A stretch of DNA of 5,512 nucleotides from Burkholderiaceae bacterium (lineage in GTDB: Bacteria; Pseudomonadota; Gammaproteobacteria; Burkholderiales; Burkholderiaceae), in assembly GCA_030151165.1 (NCBI GenBank), contig JASLEM010000553.1:1-5512 (forward strand), written 5' to 3'. Of this stretch, positions 1-5,512 are shown one piece after another (within the stretch, counting starts at the first letter, position 1; each line of letters opens with the position of its first letter). Under the pieces are notes generated by a model. That model saw only the letters and a program-made list of their open reading frames with translations. It searched no databases and had not been told where the DNA came from. The position numbers were made by a program, and so were the translations under genes.

Positions 1-777
1 CTGATCGTCGGCGGCTTCGAGCGCGTGTTCGAGATCAACCGCAGCTTCCGCAACGAAGGCATCTCGGTTCGGCACAACCCCGAATTCACGATGATGGAGT
101 TCTACGCGGCGTTCTGGAACCACCATGACCTGATGGACTTCACCGAGCAGGTGCTGCGCCACGCGGCCATCGCCGCCACCGGCACGGCTGCGCTGACCTA
201 CGCCGGCAAGGAAGTTCACCTCGACCAGCCCTTCGCCCGCCTGACCGTGTGCGACTCCCTGGTCGAGCACTGCGGCCTGAGCGTCGAGCAGACGCAGGAC
301 GCCGCTCTGCTGCGCGAGCGCATCCTGGCCGCGGGCGAGAAGGCGCCGGCGCACTGGTCGCTGGCCGAGCTGCAGTTCGGCCTGTTCGAGGCCGAGGTCG
401 AGGCCAAGCTGTGGCAGCCGACCTTCATCATCGACTACCCGGTCGAGGTCAGCCCGCTGGCGCGCGCGTCCGACGCCAACCCGGCGATCACCGAGCGTTT
501 CGAGCTGTTCATCACCGGCCGCGAATACGCCAACGGGTTCTCCGAGCTGAACGACGCCGAGGACCAGGCCGCGCGCTTCCTGGCGCAGGTCGCCAACAAG
601 GAAGCGGGCGACGACGAGGCGATGTTCTACGACGCCGACTTCATCCGCGCGCTCGAGTACGGCATGCCCCCGACCGGCGGCTGCGGCATCGGCCTCGACC
701 GCCTGATGATGCTGCTGACCGACAGCTCGAGCATCCGCGACGTGATCCTGTTCCCGGCCCTCCGCCGCGAGGCTTGA
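1..777 (+). CDS. lysS: Lysyl-tRNA synthetase, class II, C-terminal half (5' truncated by window edge)
   Basis: Cytoplasmic enzyme that charges tRNA(Lys) with lysine using ATP. The reading frame is open from base 1, so the 258 visible residues are the C-terminal half of a protein usually about 500 residues long; the N-terminal OB-fold anticodon-binding domain and motif 1 lie upstream. Seen here: class II motif 2 with FRNEG at visible residues 17-21 followed by [11 protein letters not shown]; the LysRS-typical block [20 protein letters not shown] near residues 160-179; and motif 3, [10 protein letters not shown], near 236-245, with the ATP-binding arginine. The protein ends FPALRREA, the normal bacterial LysS C-terminus, so the 3' end is intact. 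The first in-window ATG (position 25) is internal to motif 2 and is not the start. The next gene, 274 bp downstream, has its own likely promoter. LysS identity is essentially certain; a GenX/EpmA-type paralog is ruled out by the full-length LysRS C-terminal blocks. Confidence 0.98.
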   Translation: MIVGGFERVFEINRSFRNEGISVRHNPEFTMMEFYAAFWNHHDLMDFTEQVLRHAAIAATGTAALTYAGKEVHLDQPFARLTVCDSLVEHCGLSVEQTQDAALLRERILAAGEKAPAHWSLAELQFGLFEAEVEAKLWQPTFIIDYPVEVSPLARASDANPAITERFELFITGREYANGFSELNDAEDQAARFLAQVANKEAGDDEAMFYDADFIRALEYGMPPTGGCGIGLDRLMMLLTDSSSIRDVILFPALRREA

Positions 778-800
778 GCCCCCACGCTCGGCGGCGCTCG

Positions 801-845
801 CTGCCCCCCCGAGGGGGCGCTCCGCGACTGGCCCGGCGAAGCCGG
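801..845. repeat. GC-rich double-hairpin element downstream of lysS
   Basis: Two adjacent perfect stems start 23 bp after the lysS stop. Stem 1 pairs GCCCCC (803-808) with GGGGGC (813-818) around a CCGA loop. Stem 2 pairs CCGGC (833-837) with GCCGG (841-845) around a GAA loop. No T-run follows either stem, so this is not a textbook intrinsic terminator. C-run/GAG-run palindromes of this style, just after a stop codon, are from memory common in Burkholderiales genomes as dispersed intergenic repeats. It may act as a 3'-end stabiliser or Rho-assisted terminator for lysS. The structure is directly visible; the repeat-family assignment is inference. Confidence 0.5.
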
Positions 846-991
846 TTCCAGCGCTCCCTCGAACTTCCTCCGCCATGCGCGAGCGGCAGCGCCGGCGGTT
901 TGAAGTCAGACTATTTCGCGACCGATCGAACGGTTCCGCTGGGACCTTCGGTTAGCCGCAAGGTTCATCAAGAAAATTAACCTCCAGGCAA

Positions 992-1020
992 TTGACCGGC
1001 GCCGGTCCGCGGTTTACTGT
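992..1020 (+). promoter_or_regulatory. Candidate sigma70 promoter of the flavin protein gene
   Basis: A TTGACC hexamer (992-997, five of six matches to TTGACA) is separated by exactly 17 bp from TACTGT (1015-1020, matching the first, second and last positions of TATAAT). The predicted transcription start near 1027 would give a 5' leader of about 25 nt containing the ribosome binding site at 1041-1046. Geometry is ideal, although the -10 is only a moderate match. It is the best promoter-like pair I found in the intergenic stretch. Confidence 0.45.
994..1007. promoter_or_regulatory. Perfect 14-bp palindrome over the promoter (possible operator)
   Basis: GACCGGCGCCGGTC is its own reverse complement over all 14 bases. 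It covers the last four bases of the candidate -35 hexamer and the first ten bases of the spacer, where a bound dimeric repressor would block RNA polymerase. A GC-rich palindrome can arise by chance in such a genome, and no regulator gene is adjacent, so the operator role is inference. Confidence 0.35.
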
Positions 1021-1040
1021 TGACGCTCCCCTTCCCGCCC

Positions 1041-1046
1041 GGAGGA
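1041..1046 (+). promoter_or_regulatory. Ribosome binding site deciding the start at 1052
   Basis: GGAGGA lies five bases before the ATG at 1052. The only in-frame alternative upstream, the ATG at 992, overlaps the candidate -35 hexamer and would add 20 residues without family resemblance, so 1052 is preferred. Confidence 0.8.
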
Positions 1047-1051
1047 CTGCC

Positions 1052-1654
1052 ATGACAGCGCGTCTGCAGCAACTCGACGAGATCGAGCAATGCATCTGGA
1101 GCGAGCTCGAGAGTTGCGTGGCACAGCGCCGCCGCCCCGGGCCAGGCGAGCACGCCGACGACGAGACGGGCGCGCGGCCCGACCAGCACGAGTGGCGCAT
1201 CGCCGTGCTGGCCACGGTCGACGACGGCGAGGCCGACGCGCGCAGCATCGTGGTGCGCGAGGTCGACGCCGCCGAGCGCCGCCTCGTGTTCTACACCGAC
1301 GCGCGATCGCCCAAGGTGCGCCAGATCGAATCCTCGCCCCAGGGCACGCTCGTCTTCTACAGCCGCGAGCTCGGCTGGCAGGTACGCATGCAGGTGCGGC
1401 TGGCGGTCGAGACGTCCGGCCTGGCGGTGTCCTCGCGCTGGGCCCGGCTGCAGACCAGCGCCGGCGCCCACGACTACCTCGCCGCCCAGGCCCCCGGCAG
1501 CCCGCTCGACGCGCCCCTGGCCGAGCTCGGCGTGCGCGGGCATTTCGCGATGATCGAGGCGATGGCCGAGACGATCGACTGGCTGGAACTCGACCCCGAC
1601 GGCCACCGCCGCGCCGAATTCGGCGGCCACGGGTCGCGCTGGCTGCAGCCCTGA
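1052..1654 (+). CDS. Pyridoxamine 5'-phosphate oxidase-like FMN-binding protein
   Basis: A 200-residue soluble protein of the PNPOx-like split-barrel flavin family. Seen: an N-terminal helix-like segment (1-25); a charged linker (about 28-46); the first barrel strands WRIAVLATV (48-56); ARSIVVREVD (63-72), whose Arg64 fits the family position contacting FMN phosphate; FYTDARSPK (80-88), the typical FMN-binding turn with Ser86 and Lys88; VFYSRELGWQVRMQV (101-115), where Gln110 and Arg112 fit the QxR flavin contact; and a C-terminal block IDWLELDPDGHRRAEF (175-190), ending WLQP. The C-terminal block resembles the substrate-side end of PdxH-like proteins. However, length and sequence suit the broad group annotated as pyridoxamine 5'-phosphate oxidase family rather than true PdxH, so vitamin B6 oxidation is unproven and another flavin reductase or oxidase role is possible. 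It is probably monocistronic, with its own candidate promoter, and converges on fcl 43 bp away. Confidence 0.88.
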   Translation: MTARLQQLDEIEQCIWSELESCVAQRRRPGPGEHADDETGARPDQHEWRIAVLATVDDGEADARSIVVREVDAAERRLVFYTDARSPKVRQIESSPQGTLVFYSRELGWQVRMQVRLAVETSGLAVSSRWARLQTSAGAHDYLAAQAPGSPLDAPLAELGVRGHFAMIEAMAETIDWLELDPDGHRRAEFGGHGSRWLQP

Positions 1655-1660
1655 ACGGGC

Positions 1661-1680
1661 GTGCCGGCGGTTTTCGGCAC
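1661..1680. terminator. Small hairpin between convergent genes (weak terminator candidate)
   Basis: GTGCCG (1661-1666) and CGGCAC (1675-1680) form a perfect 6-bp stem around an 8-base loop, in the 43-bp gap where the flavin gene and fcl converge. Its position would suit a shared bidirectional terminator. The T-run is in the loop rather than after the stem, so on sequence alone it is a poor Rho-independent signal on either strand. Confidence 0.3.
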
Positions 1681-1697
1681 CGCGCGCCGAGGGCTCG

Positions 1698-2663
1698 TCA
1701 GCCCGCCGATCGGTCGAGGAAATCGCGGTACGCGAGCGCGATCCCGTCCCTCAGCCCGACGCGATGCTTCCAGCCCAGCGCATGGAGCCGGCTCACGTCG
1801 AGCAGCTTGCGCGGCGTGCCGTCCGGCTTGCCGGCATCGAAGACGATCCGGCCCGCGAACCCGACCACGTCCATCACGGTCTCGGCCAGTTCGCGGATCG
1901 TCACGTCCTCGCCGGTGCCGATGTTGACCAGCGGCCCGTCGTAGCCCCGCGCCATCAGGTGGACGCAGGCGTCGGCGAGGTCGTCGACGTAGAGGAACTC
2001 GCGCATCGGCTTGCCGGAGCCCCAGACGACGTACTCGGTGTCGCCGCGCAGCTTCGCCTCGTGCGCCTTGCGGATCAGCGCGGGCAGCACGTGGCTGGTC
2101 TGCAGGTCGTAGTTGTCGTTCGGGCCGTACAGGTTCGTCGGCATCGCGCTCACATACTGGCGCCCGTATTGGGCGTTGTACGCCTCGCACAGCTTGACGC
2201 CCGCGATCTTGGCGATCGCGTACGGCTCGTTCGTCTCCTCGAGCGGGCCGGTCAGCAGCGAATCCTCGCGGATCGGCTGCGGCGCGAGTTTCGGGTAGAT
2301 GCAGCTCGAGCCGAGGAACATCAGGCGCTGCACGCCGGCGCGGTGGGCGCCGTCGACCAGGTTGCCGGCGATCGCCAGGTTCTCGTGCAGGAACTGCGCG
2401 CGGAACGTGTTGTTCGCCTGGATCCCGCCGACCTTGGCGGCCGCGACGAAGATGTAGGCGGGCCGCTCGCGCTCGAGCCAGGCGCGGGTCGCGGCGGCGT
2501 CCTGCAGGTCGAGTTCGGCGCGCGGCGGCGCCAGCACCTTCGTGTAGCCCGCGCCGGCCAGCCGGCGCACCAGCGCCGAGCCGACCATGCCGCGCGCGCC
2601 GGCGACGAGGATCGGTTCGTCACGGCGCGGCGACGCCCCGCCGTGACCTGCGAGCTCACTCAT
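1698..2663 (-). CDS. fcl: GDP-L-fucose synthase (GDP-4-keto-6-deoxymannose epimerase/reductase)
   Basis: Cytoplasmic NADPH-dependent enzyme that epimerises GDP-4-keto-6-deoxy-D-mannose at C3 and C5 and reduces C4, giving GDP-L-fucose. The 321-residue length equals what I recall for E. coli Fcl. Seen: Rossmann motif GARGMVGSA with the GxxGxxG glycines at 22, 25 and 28; [12 protein letters not shown] (73-84), typical of the family; SSCIYP (119-124); and YAIAK (148-152). By alignment with E. coli Fcl from memory (offset 12), the SDR catalytic residues are Ser119, Tyr148 and Lys152, and the epimerase acid/base pair is Cys121 and His191 ([10 protein letters not shown]); all are present. [17 protein letters not shown] (214-230) is also diagnostic. 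The ATG overlaps the end of gmd by 8 nt, and no good Shine-Dalgarno precedes it, so translational coupling is likely. About 12 extra N-terminal residues compared with E. coli are balanced by a shorter C-terminus. It appears intact and functional. Confidence 0.97.
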   Translation of the reverse strand: MSELAGHGGASPRRDEPILVAGARGMVGSALVRRLAGAGYTKVLAPPRAELDLQDAAATRAWLERERPAYIFVAAAKVGGIQANNTFRAQFLHENLAIAGNLVDGAHRAGVQRLMFLGSSCIYPKLAPQPIREDSLLTGPLEETNEPYAIAKIAGVKLCEAYNAQYGRQYVSAMPTNLYGPNDNYDLQTSHVLPALIRKAHEAKLRGDTEYVVWGSGKPMREFLYVDDLADACVHLMARGYDGPLVNIGTGEDVTIRELAETVMDVVGFAGRIVFDAGKPDGTPRKLLDVSRLHALGWKHRVGLRDGIALAYRDFLDRSAG

Positions 2664-3777
2664 GATGATTGAAGGTCTGGAAGCCAGCGCTGCGCACCAG
2701 CGCGTCACGGCGGGCATGGTCGTAGTCGGCATCGACCATCTCGGCGACAAGCTCGGCCAGCGTCGTGGTCGGTGTCCAGCCGAGCTTGGTCTTGGCCTTC
2801 GTCGGATCGCCCAGCAGCGTCTCGACCTCGGTCGGGCGGTAGTACCGCGGATCGACACGCACGATGACGTCTCCAACCTGGCACTTGGCCTTGTCGCCCG
2901 TGACGGCTTCGACGATGCCAATTTCCTTGTCGCCCGCGCCTTCGAAGCGCACCGTGACGCCCAGGCGATCGGCGGACATGCGAACGAAGTCGCGCACGCT
3001 GACCTGCACACCGGTGGCGATGACGAAATCCTCGGGCTGCTCCTGCTGCAGCATCAGCCATTGCATCTGGACGTAGTCGCGCGCATGGCCCCAGTCGCGC
3101 AGCGCGCTCATGTTGCCAAGGTACAACGTATCTTGCAGGCCGAGCGCGATGCGGGCGATGGCGCGCGTGATCTTGCGCGTGACGAAGGTCTCGCCGCGCT
3201 TCGGGCTCTCGTGGTTGAACAGCACGCCGTTGCAGGCGTACATGCCGTAGGCCTCGCGGTAGTTCACCGTTATCCAGTAGGCGTAGAGCTTGGCGACGGC
3301 GTACGGGCTGCGCGGATAGAACGGCGTCGTCTCGCGCTGCGGGATCTCCTGCACGAGCCCGTACAGCTCGGACGTCGACGCCTGGTAGAAGCGCGTCTTC
3401 TTCTCGAGGCCCAGGATGCGGATCGCCTCCAGCAGGCGCAGCGTGCCGATGCCGTCGGCATTGGCGGTGTACTCCGGCTCCTCGAAGCTCACCGCTACAT
3501 GGCTCTGCGCCGCGAGGTTGTAGATTTCATCCGGCTGCACCTTCTGGACGATACGCGTGAGGTTGGTGGAGTCGGTGAGATCCCCGTAATGCAGGACGAA
3601 ATCGCGATCGTTGACGTGCGGATCCTGATACAGATGATCGATGCGATCCGTGTTGAAGGAAGATGCGCGACGCTTGACGCCATGGACTTCGTAACCCTTC
3701 TTCAGCAGGAACTCGGCCAAATAGGCGCCGTCCTGTCCAGTGACGCCGGTGATGAGGGCAACTTTCTTGTCAGTCAT
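2656..3777 (-). CDS. gmd: GDP-mannose 4,6-dehydratase
   Basis: Cytoplasmic NADP-dependent SDR enzyme that converts GDP-D-mannose to GDP-4-keto-6-deoxy-D-mannose, the substrate of the following gene fcl. At 373 residues it is the same length as I recall for E. coli Gmd and strikingly similar through the C-terminal half. Seen: [10 protein letters not shown] (11-20), the nucleotide-binding glycine loop; [10 protein letters not shown] (34-43), the NADP phosphate-binding region; [14 protein letters not shown] (86-99); STSELYG (134-140) with catalytic Thr135 and Glu137; SPYAVAK (157-163) with Tyr159 and Lys163; [16 protein letters not shown] (188-203); [10 protein letters not shown] (227-236); and [17 protein letters not shown] (309-325). 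The start follows the conserved N-terminus. The frame stays open for 142 codons further upstream, but that stretch lacks family similarity and enters the divergent gene. No strong Shine-Dalgarno is visible. The first 300 bp are clearly lower in GC than the neighbours (hand count 56%). It is the first gene of a two-gene operon. Confidence 0.98.
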   Translation of the reverse strand: MTDKKVALITGVTGQDGAYLAEFLLKKGYEVHGVKRRASSFNTDRIDHLYQDPHVNDRDFVLHYGDLTDSTNLTRIVQKVQPDEIYNLAAQSHVAVSFEEPEYTANADGIGTLRLLEAIRILGLEKKTRFYQASTSELYGLVQEIPQRETTPFYPRSPYAVAKLYAYWITVNYREAYGMYACNGVLFNHESPKRGETFVTRKITRAIARIALGLQDTLYLGNMSALRDWGHARDYVQMQWLMLQQEQPEDFVIATGVQVSVRDFVRMSADRLGVTVRFEGAGDKEIGIVEAVTGDKAKCQVGDVIVRVDPRYYRPTEVETLLGDPTKAKTKLGWTPTTTLAELVAEMVDADYDHARRDALVRSAGFQTFNHHE

Positions 3778-3976
3778 GGTCTGTCGATTCTGGTTGGGCG
3801 GGTGCGTGAAAGGTATGGACGACGCCGAATGGCCATCAACGCGCGCGATTCGTCCACGAAACATTCTGCCAGACCGCTCCAGCGCCAACGCCGCGCGGCT
3901 CGCTCGCCGCCAATTCCGACTGAAGGGCGGTACTTTCGAGGGTTGCCGTTCGCCGATAGCGAGGCATGATCGCGGG
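3778..3976. promoter_or_regulatory. Divergent intergenic region between gmd and the lipoprotein gene
   Basis: This 199-bp stretch must hold the promoters of both divergent transcripts. I see no long inverted repeat, operator-like palindrome or RNA gene in it. The only promoter-like pair I can point to is on the minus strand and is listed separately. For the plus strand I found no pair with acceptable spacing; a GAGG at 3961-3964, twelve bases before the ATG at 3977, is the only ribosome-binding-like sequence. Confidence 0.5.
3812..3839 (-). promoter_or_regulatory. Weak candidate promoter for gmd-fcl
   Basis: Reading the minus strand, TTGATG (3839-3834) is followed after 16 bp by CATACC (3817-3812). 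The -35 matches four of six consensus bases and the -10 matches only the central ATA. The predicted start near 3805 would leave a leader of about 28 nt before the gmd ATG. It is placed sensibly but weak, and could be chance. Confidence 0.22.
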
Positions 3977-5512
3977 ATGCGAACGCCTGCTTCTTCCAAG
4001 ATGCGCACCCACCCGCCTGTCCGGTTCCCGATGGCCGCGCGCGCCTGCGCCGCCGCGCTGTCCCTCCTCGTCGTCGCCTGCCAGACACCGCCGCCGCCCG
4101 AGCCGCCGCCGTTGAAGGTCCAGCCCGACCCGTCCGGCGACCGCGCGATCCCGCACGGCGCCGCGGTCGCGCTGCAGCAGCGCTTCCCCGACCTGCACGT
4201 CATCTCGCGCTCGCTCGGCCGGCTCCAGGTCGAGGACGCCGACGACCTCGCCGTCGTGATGGCGCCGCAGGGCGAGCATGGCGACTACATCGTCGTCCTG
4301 CTGTCGAACTCCGTCTCCGGGCCGTCGGCCTCGGCGTCCGCGCCGGGCGGCGGCAAGGACGTCTGGCACGTCACCACGCAGTCGGTCGTGCTCAACCCAG
4401 GCTGCGCGCTGTGCACCGCCAGCGTCAACATCGTGCAGCACGCGCTGTTCGTGCACGTGATCCAGGCCGTCGGCGCCGACTACGCGAACGTCACCTACCA
4501 GTTCGCCTACAAGGACAACGACCAGAAGCCGCGCCTGGTCGGCGTGAACGTCTACGCGCCGGAAGAGACGGACGACCCGATCCCGCACAGCTACTCGACC
4601 AGCACCAACCTGCTGACGGGCAAGAAGACCGACGAGATCGAGGACTCCGAGGACGACCAGCCGCGCCACCGCGAGCTCTCGACCACCGTGCCCATGCGCC
4701 CGCCGATCCTGTTCGACACCTTCCCGTTCATCGCCGACGCGATCGAGCCCGAGACGCGCAAGCTGCCGCCCTCCGCCTTCGAGCAGAGCGCCCCGCTGCC
4801 GCAGGCCACCGTCAAGCTGCTGCAGGGCCGCTACCCGACGCTGAAGGAACAGTCACGCGCGAGCGGCGCGCTGCGCGAGAAGGCGCAGCACGACACCGCC
4901 GTCGTGCTCGCGCCGTCGGACGTCCCGCCCAAGGGCATCAGCAAGGCCGCGCTCGCCGCGGCGCCGACCACGCCGATCGTGATCGTGCTGCTCGCCCAGC
5001 CGGGCGGCGCGATGCAGCTCGCGGCCGCGTCGCCGCCCGTCTCGCGCGCCTGCGTAGGCTGCGACGTGCAGGTGCTGATCGCGCGCAAGATCCTGACCGT
5101 GCAGATGACGTCCAACGACGCCGCCGGCGCGCAGATCCGCAACTTCCAGTTCGCGTTCCGGCCGGGCGACAACGGCACGCCGGCGCTGCGCCTCATCGCG
5201 ACGCGCACCGAGACCGTCACCCACACGAGCACCGGCGACACGCTGCGCTACGTCAACAGCGCCAACCTGCTGACCGGCGACAAGCTGGACGTCATCGCCA
5301 ACATCATCGGCGGCAAGAGCCAGCGCGCGGAACGCCGCACGAAGGTGCCCGTCCACGCGCCGGTGCTGCTGAACTCGTTCACGTTCGACCCGGGCGCGCT
5401 GCCGGCCGAAACGAAGCGCGACTTCACGATGCCGACCACGCCGCCGCCGTCGGCCTCCGCCCCGGCCGGCCCGGCCGCGCCCGCCGCGCCGGCGGCGTCG
5501 GGCCCGGCCGCC
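3977..5512 (+). CDS. Lipoprotein of unknown function with two tandem CxxC domains (3' truncated by window edge)
   Basis: An open frame of 512 codons with no stop before the window edge, with strong third-position G/C bias. Seen in order: a basic N-terminus, a hydrophobic segment [10 protein letters not shown] and a lipobox ending VVAC with lipidated Cys35; Gln at +2 suggests outer-membrane sorting by the Lol rule. A Pro-rich linker (37-52) follows. Two diverged copies of one domain come next, about residues 62-262 and 276-482, then a Pro/Ala-rich stretch from 489 to the edge. Apart from Cys35, the only cysteines in the mature part are C143-x2-C146 and C359-x2-C362, one pair per copy. Neither pair is followed by His, so these are not c-type haem sites; disulfides or metal binding are possible. 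I recognise no family or function. Start choice is uncertain: ATGs at 3977, 4001 and 4031 all keep the signal peptide, and I chose 3977 for the GAGG upstream. Divergent from gmd; no functional link is evident. Confidence 0.8.
   Translation, partial: MRTPASSKMRTHPPVRFPMAARACAAALSLLVVACQTPPPPEPPPLKVQPDPSGDRAIPHGAAVALQQRFPDLHVISRSLGRLQVEDADDLAVVMAPQGEHGDYIVVLLSNSVSGPSASASAPGGGKDVWHVTTQSVVLNPGCALCTASVNIVQHALFVHVIQAVGADYANVTYQFAYKDNDQKPRLVGVNVYAPEETDDPIPHSYSTSTNLLTGKKTDEIEDSEDDQPRHRELSTTVPMRPPILFDTFPFIADAIEPETRKLPPSAFEQSAPLPQATVKLLQGRYPTLKEQSRASGALREKAQHDTAVVLAPSDVPPKGISKAALAAAPTTPIVIVLLAQPGGAMQLAAASPPVSRACVGCDVQVLIARKILTVQMTSNDAAGAQIRNFQFAFRPGDNGTPALRLIATRTETVTHTSTGDTLRYVNSANLLTGDKLDVIANIIGGKSQRAERRTKVPVHAPVLLNSFTFDPGALPAETKRDFTMPTTPPPSASAPAGPAAPAAPAASGPAA
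4160..4762 (+). repeat. First copy of the duplicated domain within the lipoprotein
   Basis: Residues about 62-262. Landmarks: QxRFPDL (67-73) with SRxxGxL (77-83), DDLAVVMAP (89-97), YIVVLL (104-109), CALC (143-146), YQFAY (174-178), STNLLTGKK (209-217), and a closing FPF...IEPETRK (249-262). An acidic stretch, EIEDSEDD (220-227), is unique to this copy. Confidence 0.8.
4802..5422 (+). repeat. Second copy of the duplicated domain within the lipoprotein
   Basis: Residues about 276-482. It matches copy 1 at a constant offset of 216 residues for QxRYPTL (283-289), SRxxGxL (293-299), DTAVVLAP (306-313), CVGC (359-362) and FQFAF (390-394), then 219 for SANLLTGDK (428-436) and the closing FTF...LPAETK (468-480). 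Between AVVLAP and the cysteines, an insertion and a deletion of about 14 residues compensate for each other. The two copies are well diverged, so the duplication is old rather than a recent tandem array. Confidence 0.8.

Noticed and set aside
143..146. Reading the CxxC pairs of the lipoprotein (protein residues 143-146 and 359-362) as c-type haem sites
   Set aside because: The residue after each second cysteine is Thr or Asp rather than His, so the CxxCH haem-attachment motif is absent. The coordinates given for this entry are residue numbers; the codons lie at about 4403-4414 and 5051-5062.
25..777. ATG at 25 as the start of the first gene
   Set aside because: It falls inside class II motif 2 of lysyl-tRNA synthetase; the frame is open from base 1 and upstream residues also match LysS, so the gene begins before the window.
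803..818. Rho-independent terminator for lysS
   Set aside because: The stem is GC-rich and perfect, but the following bases are GCTCCGCG rather than a T-run, so I list it as a hairpin or repeat element only.
992..1051. 20-residue N-terminal extension of the flavin protein from the ATG at 992
   Set aside because: That ATG overlaps the candidate -35 box and has no ribosome binding site, while GGAGGA sits properly before the ATG at 1052.
1764..2672. 302-codon plus-strand open frame antisense to fcl
   Set aside because: Same reason: shadow of a conserved, intact GDP-L-fucose synthase in a high-GC genome.
2662..3969. Long plus-strand open frame (435 codons) antisense to gmd
   Set aside because: Its residues mirror the codon bias of gmd on the other strand; there is no ribosome binding site and no recognisable domain.
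3778..4203. 142-codon upstream extension of gmd on the minus strand
   Set aside because: Gmd family similarity begins at the ATG at 3777. The extension has no Gmd resemblance and overlaps the divergent lipoprotein gene, so it is an antisense open frame caused by high GC.
3836..4669. 277-codon minus-strand open frame opposite the lipoprotein gene
   Set aside because: The plus frame has a signal peptide, lipobox, internal domain duplication and strong third-position bias. The minus frame is a V/D/R/L/G-rich low-complexity translation without motifs.
4853..5356. 167-codon minus-strand open frame opposite the second lipoprotein domain
   Set aside because: It is antisense to the second duplicated domain, has Ala/Arg/Val-rich composition and no motif or ribosome binding site.
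1..5512. CRISPR array, tRNA/rRNA genes, insertion sequences or attachment sites
   Set aside because: No regularly spaced repeats, no tRNA-like cloverleaf or rRNA blocks, and no transposase or paired terminal inverted repeats were seen on either strand.

Overview
The window is high-GC DNA with strong G/C bias at third codon positions. The lysS and gmd-fcl proteins look betaproteobacterial, and my best guess is Burkholderiales. This assignment rests on protein resemblance and base composition recalled from memory; there is no rRNA or other marker to prove it.

Layout, left to right. (1) The C-terminal half of class II lysyl-tRNA synthetase (lysS, +), cut by the left edge. (2) A 274-bp intergenic stretch holding a GC-rich double-hairpin element just after lysS, then a good sigma70-like promoter whose -35 and spacer overlap a perfect 14-bp palindrome. 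(3) A 200-residue FMN-binding protein of the pyridoxamine 5'-phosphate oxidase-like split-barrel family (+). (4) A 43-bp convergent gap with a small hairpin. (5) A two-gene minus-strand operon, gmd then fcl, overlapping by 8 nt. (6) A 199-bp divergent intergenic region. (7) A plus-strand lipoprotein gene, open at the right edge, that encodes two diverged copies of a roughly 200-residue domain, each with one CxxC pair and an NLLTG motif, followed by a Pro/Ala-rich stretch.

How the genes work together. Gmd and Fcl form a complete two-step route from GDP-D-mannose to GDP-L-fucose, the donor for fucosylated surface polysaccharide or LPS. No GDP-mannose-making genes, glycosyltransferases or export genes lie in the window, so the pair looks detached from a polysaccharide cluster on both visible sides. 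LysS is housekeeping. The flavin protein and the lipoprotein have no visible functional link to their neighbours.

No mobile element, CRISPR array, tRNA or rRNA was seen. Nothing here amounts to a demonstrated new system. The item most worth following up is the unrecognised duplicated-domain lipoprotein, followed by the palindrome-overlapped promoter of the flavin protein.
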